Positions 1-6,698 of a stretch of 13,095 nt of DNA are shown piece after piece (position 1 is the stretch's first letter; every line of letters starts with the position of its first letter). A program made the position numbers and the translations under genes. The notes under the pieces are model-generated. The model had not been told where the DNA came from and did not search any database. It saw only the letters and a list, made by a program, of their open reading frames with translations. The stretch spans positions 1 to 13,095 of the forward strand of contig DAIDJC010000062.1 of NCBI GenBank assembly GCA_027451565.1. The letters run 5' to 3'. This stretch comes from Limisphaerales bacterium (GTDB taxonomy: Bacteria; Verrucomicrobiota; Verrucomicrobiia; Limisphaerales; UBA11358).

Positions 1-2470
1 GCAGGTCCATGGAATGGGCGGCGGTTTGGGCCGTCAATTTTTCCCACAATTCCTCTGCCAGGTGCGGGGCGAAGGGTTGGAGCAATACCAAAAAGTCCCG
101 CATTACAGACACGGGTTTGATGTCCCAAGTCATGGACTCGTTTGTGAAAACCATGAGGGCGGAAATGGCGGTGTTAAAACGCAAGGCTTCCAAGTCTTCG
201 GTGACCTTTTTGATGCAGGCATGCAGGACCTTGGATTGCGCGGGGGCGGGGGGCACATCCCGAATGGAGTTATTAAGCCGCACCAGAGCCAGAAGGCCGC
301 TTTTGTCGCCCGCTGGCGCGAGGGTTTCCGCCTGCTGAAAAGCCGTCTCGCTGGCTTCATCCACAAATAATCTCCAGACCCTGCCCAGAAAGCGATAGAC
401 TCCCTCCACACCCTTGATGTTCCATGGCTTGACCATTTCGAGCGGTCCCATGAACATTTCGTACAAACGAAAGGCATCCGCTCCGTATTCTGCGAGAACC
501 TCGTCAGGATTCACCACATTGCCGCGAGATTTGGACATTTTCTGGCCATCCTCACCCAGGATCAGCCCTTGGTTTACAAGTTTTTGAAAAGGTTCCGGAC
601 AGGATACATAGCCCAGGTCATACAACGCCTTGTGCCAAAAACGCGCATAGAGCAGGTGAAGCACGGCGTGTTCTGCGCCGCCTATGTAAAGGTCCACTCC
701 GGGCGATTTTCCACCCATCCAGTAGCGTTCGGCCTCTTCACCGGTGAATCGGGCATTGTTGGCCGCGTCCAAGTAGCGGAGATAATACCAGCAACTGCCC
801 GCCCATTGGGGCATGGTGTTGGTTTCCCGCACGGAGCCATCAGGCTGTTTGACCCACTCCTCGGCCCTCGCCAAAGGAGGTTCACCGCTGGCCGTGGGCT
901 TGTAGTCGGTCAGGTTCGGCGGCAATACCGGCAGACTGCTTTCTGGCAGAGCTTCGTGGCATCGAACCCCATCCGCAGTCTGCCTCCAAATGATGGGAAA
1001 TGGCTCGCCCCAATATCGCTGCCGACTGAACAGCCAATCGCGCAATTTGTAGTTCACCATCCTCCGGCCGTGGCCATTCTTTTCAAGCCAGGCAGTCATC
1101 AAGTCCTTGGCTTTTGCCGTGGTGGCTCCGTCCAAAAAACCGGAATTTACCGCCGTTCCGGGTCCGGTGTAACCCTGCCAATTCAAATCTTTTTCCCCTG
1201 GTTGGACCACCTGAACCACGGGAAGATGGAATTTCTGGGCAAACTCAAAATCCCGCGTGTCATGAGCAGGAACGGCCATGATGGCGCCGGAGCCATAGCT
1301 GGCAAGCACGTAATCGGCAATCCAGATTGGGATTTTCTGCTGGTTGACCGGGTTAATCGCCATGGCACCCGTGAAGACCCCGGTTTTTTCCCGGGCTAGT
1401 TCCGCTCGCTCAAGGTCCGACTTGGCTGCAGCAAAGGCCTGGTAATCCGCCACGGCTTTTTGCGCTTCTTCCGTGGTCAGCAGGGACACGAGGCGGTGCT
1501 CCGGAGACAGCACCAGATATGTGGCGCCGAACAGGGTATCAGGCCGGGTGGTGAAAACGCGCACTTTTTCACGGGAACCTGCGACGGCAAACTCAACCTC
1601 CGCGCCTTCACTACGTCCGATCCAGTTGCGCTGCATTTCCTTGAGTGAATCACTCCACTGGATGGAATCCAAGTCGGTGAGCAGCCGCTCCGCATAGGCC
1701 GTGATCCGCAACATCCACTGTCGCATGGGCCGCCGCACCACGGGAAACCCGCCCACCTCGCTTTTTCCATCCACCACTTCTTCATTGGCGAGAACCGTGC
1801 CCAACTCAGGGCACCAGTTCACCGGGGCCTCGCTGACATAGGCCAACCGCAACCCATCCACGTGCTGCCGCCGGGCTGCCCCGGTGGTGCAATCCTTTGG
1901 AAAAGGAATTGTATCCACCGGCTCGGCGCGTTGCGTGACCGGGTTGAACCATGAATGGTAAAGTTTCAGGAAAATCCACTGGGTCCATTTCAAGTAGCCG
2001 ACATCGGTGGTGGACAATTCCCGGGTCCAATCATAACTGAAACCCAGGCTGCGGATCTGGCGTGTGAAAGTGGAAATATTGGCCTCTGTGGTGACCCGCG
2101 GGTGCTGCCCTGTTTTGACCGCATACTGTTCCGCAGGGAGTCCGAAGGCATCCCAGCCCATGGGATGAAGCACATTAAAGCCGCAGGCCCGGCGGTACCG
2201 AGCCAGGATGTCCGTGGCAGTGAAGCCCTCGGGATGTCCCACGTGCAAGCCGGCGCCGCTGGGATAGGGAAACATGTCGAGGATGTAATACTTGGGAGGC
2301 AGCCGATCTGCGGACACCTTCCCATTCAAGCCATGACGCCTGGCAAAGGGATGATCAGCAGGCACCTCGTCGCCGGGATTGAAAGCCCGAAAGGATTGGC
2401 GCGCCTCCCACAGACGCTGCCATTTGCCCTCAATCAAATCAAAAGGATACGACCTGCGACCATGCGACAT
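1..2470 (-). CDS. leuS: Leucyl-tRNA synthetase, 3' end cut by window edge
   Basis: This cytoplasmic class I synthetase attaches leucine to tRNA-Leu and edits mischarged tRNA. One frame stays open for about 823 codons to the window edge, and frame agreement was checked at four points. The HIGH-type motif HVGH is at residues 76-79, preceded by YPSGAGL. The CP1 editing domain shows the threonine-rich FTTRPDTLFGATY (T307/T308) and MAVPAHDTRDFEFA with the editing aspartate near D407. RQRYWGEPFPI follows, and KMSKS lies at 644-648. The anticodon-binding domain begins in the last visible part (LQPFAPHLAEELWEKL). Bacterial LeuRS is usually about 860 residues, so roughly 40 or more C-terminal residues are missing here. 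The HIGH motif sits about 25 residues later than in E. coli because of an N-terminal stretch around residues 30-58. The ATG chosen gives the usual N-terminus (YPFDLIEGKWQRLWE); no strong Shine-Dalgarno precedes it. Function is secure. Confidence 0.96.
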   Translation of the reverse strand, partial: MSHGRRSYPFDLIEGKWQRLWEARQSFRAFNPGDEVPADHPFARRHGLNGKVSADRLPPKYYILDMFPYPSGAGLHVGHPEGFTATDILARYRRACGFNVLHPMGWDAFGLPAEQYAVKTGQHPRVTTEANISTFTRQIRSLGFSYDWTRELSTTDVGYLKWTQWIFLKLYHSWFNPVTQRAEPVDTIPFPKDCTTGAARRQHVDGLRLAYVSEAPVNWCPELGTVLANEEVVDGKSEVGGFPVVRRPMRQWMLRITAYAERLLTDLDSIQWSDSLKEMQRNWIGRSEGAEVEFAVAGSREKVRVFTTRPDTLFGATYLVLSPEHRLVSLLTTEEAQKAVADYQAFAAAKSDLERAELAREKTGVFTGAMAINPVNQQKIPIWIADYVLASYGSGAIMAVPAHDTRDFEFAQKFHLPVVQVVQPGEKDLNWQGYTGPGTAVNSGFLDGATTAKAKDLMTAWLEKNGHGRRMVNYKLRDWLFSRQRYWGEPFPIIWRQTADGVRCHEALPESSLPVLPPNLTDYKPTASGEPPLARAEEWVKQPDGSVRETNTMPQWAGSCWYYLRYLDAANNARFTGEEAERYWMGGKSPGVDLYIGGAEHAVLHLLYARFWHKALYDLGYVSCPEPFQKLVNQGLILGEDGQKMSKSRGNVVNPDEVLAEYGADAFRLYEMFMGPLEMVKPWNIKGVEGVYRFLGRVWRLFVDEASETAFQQAETLAPAGDKSGLLALVRLNNSIRDVPPAPAQSKVLHACIKKVTEDLEALRFNTAISALMVFTNESMTWDIKPVSVMRDFLVLLQPFAPHLAEELWEKLTAQTAAHSMDL

Positions 2471-2515
2471 AATCCAGCCATCATGCCTCAATCCATAATT
2501 CCTTGCAATCTGGAA

Positions 2516-2532
2516 TCCATTTGAAAAATGGA
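2516..2532. repeat. Short perfect inverted repeat in the leuS leader region
   Basis: A 7-bp perfect dyad with a 3-nt loop (TCCATTT-GAA-AAATGGA, read on the plus strand) lies in the 109-bp gap between the GH43 stop and the leuS start. Allowing one mismatch, the arms extend to 10 bp. It is AT-rich and is not followed by a T-run in either direction, so it does not look like an intrinsic terminator. It could be an operator or an mRNA leader hairpin for leuS, or chance. Confidence 0.35.
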
Positions 2533-2579
2533 GTCATGCACAGCAAGACGCGGGTTCGGCATGTCTTATCTCGATGGTA

Positions 2580-3587
2580 TCAAGGGCTCAGGATTTTTGT
2601 CACTCCGGAGCTGATGTCAATCAACCACGGGTGCGGCGGCGGCAGATAAAGTTTGCCGCCGCCAATTTCCAGTGGCATCCAGAAATAGCGTGAATCCCAT
2701 TGTGCGCGCGGCTTCCAGATGTCGGCCATAAAAATCACCGTCGTGCTTCGGGTGCCAGCCACCTTGAACAGCATGGTGGATTGGGAGCCAAAGGTGTCAT
2801 TGGATTCCGGGGCAATGTCTTTGAAATCCGACCAGGGCCCGGCGAGAGATTTGGCTTGGGCGTACTGGTTCGGATTTGGATTCCATCCGGTAAGGTGAGA
2901 GCCAATGAAATAATACAGCCCACCGTAATGCACTATGGCGCCGCCTTCGAAATGCCTTGGAACCAGGCAAACATCACGAGCCACCGATAAATAATCATCG
3001 GATAATTTGTAAATGTGGAAACCATTGGGCCTGTCTTCGGAAATCAAATAGGGCGTGCCGTCATCGTCAATGAATTGTCCAATGTCGCGGCTTTCATGGC
3101 CGAGGGGCCTGAAACTTTTTAGGTAGGTGTAGTTTCCATCCACGGAATCGCAAGTGGCCACGCCCAACCGCGCGAATTTATAACTGCCCTTTTCACCGGG
3201 CAATACGCCATCAAGATGAAAATACATCACATATTTTTTTGTCACTGGGTTGTAAAAAACCTTTGGCCTTTCCAATACCCAGCCAAGCTGAAGGTTTTCC
3301 ACGTTGGTCAGAACCAGAACCTGGTTACAAAATCTCCATTGAGTCAAGTCCCGGGAGGAATAGCAACTGGCATAGCGTTTCGTCGGGTCATTTTCACGCG
3401 AACGATCTTCGCCAAACCAATAAAAGGTGTCCCCAAGCTGGATGACGCCTCCACCATGCGCCTGGATTGGCAGACCGCGATCATCCAACCATCTGGCTCC
3501 CGGATGGATAAATTGCGGTTGACCGAACCCCTTGCCGGCCATCAAAGCCAGGCATATTTCACAAAACAGAATCAAAAAATACTTCAT
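2580..3587 (-). CDS. Secreted GH43 glycosidase, exo-beta-1,3-galactanase-like
   Basis: This is a predicted exported five-bladed beta-propeller glycoside hydrolase of 335 residues. Residues 1-22 form a signal peptide (MKYFLILF hydrophobic core, small residues before the mature PQF). The opening IQAHGGGVIQLGDTFYWFGE (41-60) is typical of GH43 enzymes related to exo-beta-1,3-galactanases (subfamily 24). Candidate active-site residues are E106 in ERPKV, E214 in HFEGGA and Q269 in FGSQST. In characterised exo-beta-1,3-galactanases a glutamine replaces the usual GH43 aspartate base, and FGSQST fits that pattern. No carbohydrate-binding module follows the catalytic domain. The likely substrate is the beta-1,3-galactan backbone of arabinogalactan; this is inferred from motifs, and another galactosidase or arabinosidase activity is possible. 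No clear Shine-Dalgarno precedes the ATG. The gene ends 109 bp before leuS and is probably a single-gene unit with its own promoter. Confidence 0.85.
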   Translation of the reverse strand: MKYFLILFCEICLALMAGKGFGQPQFIHPGARWLDDRGLPIQAHGGGVIQLGDTFYWFGEDRSRENDPTKRYASCYSSRDLTQWRFCNQVLVLTNVENLQLGWVLERPKVFYNPVTKKYVMYFHLDGVLPGEKGSYKFARLGVATCDSVDGNYTYLKSFRPLGHESRDIGQFIDDDGTPYLISEDRPNGFHIYKLSDDYLSVARDVCLVPRHFEGGAIVHYGGLYYFIGSHLTGWNPNPNQYAQAKSLAGPWSDFKDIAPESNDTFGSQSTMLFKVAGTRSTTVIFMADIWKPRAQWDSRYFWMPLEIGGGKLYLPPPHPWLIDISSGVTKILSP

Positions 3588-3614
3588 GAGTGGCGCGAAA
3601 GAAAATGATGAGGT

Positions 3615-3642
3615 GTTATTGAAGTTTTGCGAGCATTTTCAA
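3615..3642 (-). promoter_or_regulatory. Candidate sigma-70-type promoter of the GH43 gene
   Basis: On the minus strand TTGAAA (5/6 match to the -35 consensus) is followed after 16 bp by AATAAC (4/6 match to the -10 consensus). Transcription would start about 20 nt upstream of the GH43 ATG. The site ends about 20 bp from the left inverted repeat of the insertion-sequence remnant, so the insertion did not disrupt it. The prediction is by eye only. Confidence 0.4.
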
Positions 3643-3661
3643 ATGCGATGAATGATGGAGG

Positions 3662-3680
3662 GTGTGAGACCAAATTCTTC
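3662..3680 (+). repeat. Left terminal inverted repeat of the IS remnant
   Basis: The sequence GTGTGAGACCAAATTCTTC matches the reverse complement of the right end at 17 of 19 positions. The match continues weakly outwards (G-rich), so the true tip may lie a few bases further left. Confidence 0.75.
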
Positions 3681-3695
3681 ACAATTTGAATTTGG
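3670..3695. repeat. Subterminal dyad just inside the left IS end
   Basis: A perfect 8-bp inverted repeat (CCAAATTC and GAATTTGG, 10-nt spacer) overlaps the inner half of the left terminal repeat. Subterminal repeats like this often bind transposase or form a hairpin that shields the element from outside translation. Its role here is inferred. Confidence 0.4.
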
Positions 3696-3708
3696 CCCAT
3701 TTTTGTTC

Positions 3709-3735
3709 TTGAAATATATGTTTTACATATATATT
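3709..3735 (+). promoter_or_regulatory. Candidate promoter and palindrome ahead of the first IS gene
   Basis: TTGAAA and TATATT are separated by 15 bp, and TATATT ends 6 nt before the ATG of the first IS gene. An AT-rich perfect dyad (ATATATGT-TTT-ACATATAT, 3714-3732) overlaps the promoter core and could be an operator or a cruciform. If the promoter is used, the transcript would be nearly leaderless. No Shine-Dalgarno is visible before the ATG. Confidence 0.4.
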
Positions 3736-3741
3736 CAGCCT

Positions 3742-4032
3742 ATGAACTCCAATTCCACTCCCCAATCCATTCTCCAAGAACTCGCCCACATCCAGCAAAT
3801 GGAGCGAGGCACACTCAACGTGATCCGCCAGGGCCCAAATGGGCCGTATTACAACCACCAGTGCTATGAACAAGGCCGGAATGTCTCCCGCTACGTTCCT
3901 GCCGCAGAGGTGGCCGGAGTCAAGGAGGCCATCCAGGGTTACCATCGGTTCCAAGCGTTGGCGCAGGAATATGTGCAACTGATGGTTGAAAAGACCCGGA
4001 TGGAAAGAGCGGCTGGCCGCTCAAAAAAATGA
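3742..4032 (+). CDS. DUF6788-like small protein of the IS remnant
   Basis: This 96-residue protein starts MNSNSTPQSILQELAHIQ and contains MERGTLNVIRQGPNGPYYN (about 27-45), a tract I associate with the DUF6788-like proteins that precede ISKra4-like transposases. It continues with YVPAAEVAGVKEA and a helical, charged tail ending RMERAAGRSKK. The frame is also open upstream to an ATG at 3652, but that start falls outside the terminal repeat and adds a non-conserved, phenylalanine-rich stretch, so the internal ATG is preferred. The gene ends in a run of seven A followed by TGA. The transposase frame is open across that point in the +1 register, so frameshifting or translational coupling could have linked the two proteins in the ancestral element. 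The molecular role of this family is unknown to me. Confidence 0.65.
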   Translation: MNSNSTPQSILQELAHIQQMERGTLNVIRQGPNGPYYNHQCYEQGRNVSRYVPAAEVAGVKEAIQGYHRFQALAQEYVQLMVEKTRMERAAGRSKK

Positions 4033-4552
4033 CTCGCCGCCCCGGTTAAGCCTGGCCCAGGAAGAAGAAATCCAACGACTGATTAACGGTTTTCAAGCAC
4101 AGGAGCTTCAAGGCCGTGCCGTCGCCCAATTGGAGGTCTTGCTTGGCAAAAACCATCCGGATTATAAAAAACGACTGCGACGCTGGGCCAAACGGCTGCT
4201 CGAAGACAAGGTCCAGGCCTTGATCCAAGAGACACCCCTGCAATGCGCCGGTCAGCCCTCAGCCGCAGCCATGGAGTAAGCCTTGGGCTACTTCGTCCGC
4301 AATGTGGGCCGAATGCAGTATGGCACCTTCCGGGCCGCAGGCTCCTTCATCGGTTCGGGCGTGGTGGAAGCCGGCTGCAAGACCGTCATTGGTGGTCGTT
4401 GCAAACAATCGGGTATGTTCTGGCCGGAGTCAGGTGCCCAAAACATCCTCGCCCTGCGCTGCATTCACAGCAGCCGCCGATTGGATGACTTTGGGAAATC
4501 CAGACTCAATGAACAGGCTGCCAGTAACAATACCTTGCCGCTGGCTGCCTGA
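3986..4552 (+). pseudogene. ISKra4-like transposase, centre deleted, with in-frame stop
   Basis: One frame contains two open segments divided by a single TAA at 4277-4279. The upstream segment holds LSLAQEEEIQRLINGF, then NHPDYKKRLRRWAKRLLEDKV, which in related transposases lies well past the first catalytic aspartates. The downstream segment holds ALGYFVRNVGRMQYGTFRAA, GSGVVEAGCKTVIG and KQSGMFWPESGAQNILALRC, the C-terminal block of ISKra4-like transposases that includes the third catalytic residue (E in GSGVVEAG). Close relatives would be expected to read E-Q-A-L-G-Y across the stop, so a CAA to TAA change is the simplest cause. The catalytic core between roughly codons 35 and 50 of the surviving frame has been lost. 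It overlaps the end of the first IS gene by 47 bp in the +1 frame. It cannot make an active enzyme. Confidence 0.75.
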
Positions 4553-4554
4553 AT

Positions 4555-4573
4555 GAAGAGTTTTGTCTCACAC
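4555..4573 (-). repeat. Right terminal inverted repeat of the IS remnant
   Basis: Read on the minus strand it is GTGTGAGACAAAACTCTTC, differing from the left end at two positions. It begins 2 nt after the stop codon of the transposase remnant and lies 66 bp before the thrS start. Confidence 0.75.
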
Positions 4574-4603
4574 ACCCCCGCTTCTTCATGGCGCCCTTTT
4601 TCT

Positions 4604-4631
4604 TTGTGAAAGGGACAGGTGTTGTCATAAA
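4604..4631 (+). promoter_or_regulatory. Candidate thrS promoter
   Basis: TTGTGA and CATAAA, each a 4/6 match to consensus, are separated by 16 bp and lie between the IS right end and the thrS start. The -10 hexamer ends 8 nt before the ATG, so the mRNA would start at or next to the start codon. The match is weak; transcription from inside the IS remnant is an alternative. Confidence 0.3.
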
Positions 4632-4639
4632 CTGACTGC

Positions 4640-6640
4640 ATGTCGTCCGATCAAAATCAAGCCATTCAACCCGAGCGCAAGACACTGGAAGACCGAGCCA
4701 GAATGACTGAATTGGAACGCATACGCCATTCCTGCGCGCATGTGCTGGCCACAGCGATTTTGCGGCTTTGGCCGGAGGCGCAATTTGCCTACGGGCCGCC
4801 TGTGGAGAACGGGTTTTATTATGATTTGGAGTTGAGCCACAGGATAGCGCCGGAGGATTTTGAGGCGATTGAGGCGGAGATGAAGCGTGAAATCAAGGCC
4901 AATCATCCCTTTGAACGCCGTGAGGTCACGCGAGCAGAGGCCATGGCAGATGCTCAATCAGGGAGGCTTGGCGGCCTTGGGCCGCGTCCTGGAAACCCGT
5001 CGCGGTTCAAGCTGGATTTGTTGGCGCAGATTCCCGAGGGAGAACCCATATCCTATTACCAGAACGGTGATTTTGTGGACCTATGCGCCGGACCACACGT
5101 GATGCGCACGGGCAACATAGGCGCGTTCAAGCTCACAACCGTGGCGGCGGCTTATTACAAGGGGGACGAGAAGGGGCCGCAATTGCAGCGTATATACGGG
5201 ACGGCATTCAAGAACCGGACGGCCATGGACGAGTATTTCAAAATGCTCGAGGAAGCCAAGCGCCGTGATCACCGCAAGATTGGAGCGGAGATGGGGTTGT
5301 TTGTCATAGACACAGAATTTGTGGGGCCGGGCATGCCATTGTGGCTGCCCAAAGGGACGGTGTTGGTGGAGGAACTGGAAAAGCTGGCCAAGGAAACCGA
5401 GTTTGAAGCGGGTTACGTCCGAGTTCGCACCCCGCACCTGGCGCGGGAGAGAATGTACAGGACATCGGGACATTTGCCTTATTACGCTGAGAGCATGTTT
5501 CCACCCATGGAAATGCCGCTGGAGGGGGAGGCGCGAGCCAGGGAGCGCGAACTGGCGCAGAAGGTGGAGGCGTTGAGGGTCCGCTGCAGTGCCCCGCCGG
5601 CTGGCGCCACCCCGGAAGAGACAGCCCGACAGCTTGAGGAATTGAAACGACTTGAGGAAGCCCACGGGCAAAGCAGCGACCGGTATTACCTCAAAGCCAT
5701 GAACTGCCCTCATCACCACCGTATTTTTGATGCCCAACCCCGAAGCTATCGCGACCTGCCGCTGCGCCTGGCAGAATATGGCACCTGTTACCGCTACGAG
5801 CAAAGCGGCGAACTCTTTGGGCTGATGCGTGTCCGGTCCCTGAATATGAATGACGCGCACATTTATTGCACCGAAGAGCAATTTGCCGCGGAATTTCGCG
5901 CCGTGAATGACATGTATCTCAAATATTTCAAGGTGTTTGGGCTGTCCAAGTACCAGATGCGATTCAGCACGCATTCCCCGTCGGGGTTGGGCAAAAAGTA
6001 TGTCAACGAACCTGGCTTATGGAAGAAAACGGAGGATATGGTCCGCACAGTGCTTCAGGAAAGCGGCATTCAATTCGTGGAGGTGGCCAATGAGGCGGCT
6101 TTTTATGGCCCCAAGATTGACGTGCAGGTGTGGAGCGCCATTGGACGGGAATTCACAATCGCCACCAATCAGGTTGATTTTGCGGTGCCTTCGCGTTTCG
6201 GGTTGCATTACCGAGACCGGGATAACACGGATAAAACACCCTTATGCATTCATCGCGCCCCGCTGGGAACCCATGAGCGGTTCATCGGGTTTTCAATTGA
6301 GCATTATGGCGGCAATTTTCCCCTTTGGCTGGCGCCCGAACAAGTCCGCATCCTCACGCTGGGTGATGAAGAAGGATTGGTCCGTTATGCACAGCCCATT
6401 CTCCAGGAATTGCGGAAGCATCAGGTCAGGGTGGAGGGTGATTTTTCCAGCACGCCCATCAAGGCCAAAATTGCGGAGGTGGAGGCGGCGCGGGTTCACA
6501 CCATGCTCGTGATAGGAGGCAGGGACGTTGAGGCTGGCCATGTCTCAGTACGGCTGCATCACGGGGGTCCGCAGGGAGCCAGCCCCAAGGAACGTGTGAT
6601 GGCCGACATTCTCCAAGCCATTCAAGAGCGCCGGAGTTGA
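4640..6640 (+). CDS. thrS: Threonyl-tRNA synthetase lacking a TGS domain
   Basis: This class II synthetase charges tRNA-Thr and removes mis-attached serine. It has 666 residues. The protein starts directly at the N2 editing domain: HSCAH at 30-34 and CAGPH at 149-153 give the four editing-site residues (H30, H34, C149, H153). The catalytic domain has zinc ligands C356 (NCPHHH), H407 (NDAH) and H538 (CIH), motif 2 arginine R385 (CYRYE) and motif 3 arginine R547 (THERFIGF). The C-terminal anticodon-binding domain runs from about 565 (LAPEQVRILTLG). The usual N-terminal TGS domain (about 60 residues) is absent: an in-frame TAA lies 9 nt upstream of the ATG, and no TGS-like sequence is seen before the IS. 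A charged, probably helical insertion of about 55 residues (292-346) precedes NCPHHH. No good Shine-Dalgarno is visible. I recall other verrucomicrobial ThrRS proteins starting the same way, so this is probably a lineage trait and not damage from the IS. Confidence 0.96.
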   Translation: MSSDQNQAIQPERKTLEDRARMTELERIRHSCAHVLATAILRLWPEAQFAYGPPVENGFYYDLELSHRIAPEDFEAIEAEMKREIKANHPFERREVTRAEAMADAQSGRLGGLGPRPGNPSRFKLDLLAQIPEGEPISYYQNGDFVDLCAGPHVMRTGNIGAFKLTTVAAAYYKGDEKGPQLQRIYGTAFKNRTAMDEYFKMLEEAKRRDHRKIGAEMGLFVIDTEFVGPGMPLWLPKGTVLVEELEKLAKETEFEAGYVRVRTPHLARERMYRTSGHLPYYAESMFPPMEMPLEGEARARERELAQKVEALRVRCSAPPAGATPEETARQLEELKRLEEAHGQSSDRYYLKAMNCPHHHRIFDAQPRSYRDLPLRLAEYGTCYRYEQSGELFGLMRVRSLNMNDAHIYCTEEQFAAEFRAVNDMYLKYFKVFGLSKYQMRFSTHSPSGLGKKYVNEPGLWKKTEDMVRTVLQESGIQFVEVANEAAFYGPKIDVQVWSAIGREFTIATNQVDFAVPSRFGLHYRDRDNTDKTPLCIHRAPLGTHERFIGFSIEHYGGNFPLWLAPEQVRILTLGDEEGLVRYAQPILQELRKHQVRVEGDFSSTPIKAKIAEVEAARVHTMLVIGGRDVEAGHVSVRLHHGGPQGASPKERVMADILQAIQERRS

Positions 6641-6698
6641 TCCAAAGGGTTGGTTCCATGTTCCCTGCCTGAGCAGGATGGCGTATCAACCGAGAGGA

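Larger units (their letters stand above)
3662..4573 (+). mobile_element. Internally deleted ISKra4-like insertion sequence remnant
   Basis: The two ends carry imperfect 19-bp terminal inverted repeats (17/19 identical). Between them lie the start and end of a typical ISKra4-like coding arrangement: a small DUF6788-like first protein, then a transposase. The transposase keeps a short N-terminal piece and a C-terminal part with the motif around the last catalytic glutamate (GSGVVEAGCK...GRCKQSGMFW). The middle, which should carry the two catalytic aspartates, is missing. One in-frame TAA also interrupts the transposase. At about 0.9 kb the element is well below what I expect for an intact member, and it cannot encode an active transposase. 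Both ends could still be recognised in trans. I see no clear target-site duplication. Family assignment is from motif memory. Confidence 0.75.

Noticed and set aside
569..1399. 276-codon open frame on the plus strand
   Set aside because: It is antisense to leuS, whose HIGH, editing and KMSKS motifs are all in one open minus-strand frame. The plus-strand translation has no recognisable domain.
1955..2524. 189-codon open frame on the plus strand
   Set aside because: Antisense to the leuS N-terminal region; no protein-like motif.
3652..3741. Upstream ATG start for the first IS gene
   Set aside because: It begins outside the terminal inverted repeat, and the added residues are low-complexity and unlike the family.
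5081..5974. 297-codon open frame on the minus strand
   Set aside because: Antisense to the thrS catalytic region; rich in H, R and F as expected of a shadow frame.
6664..6677. Hairpin between the convergent thrS and fabF genes (CCTGC-CTGA-GCAGG)
   Set aside because: Only 5 bp of stem and no adjacent T-run on either strand, so it is not supported as a terminator.
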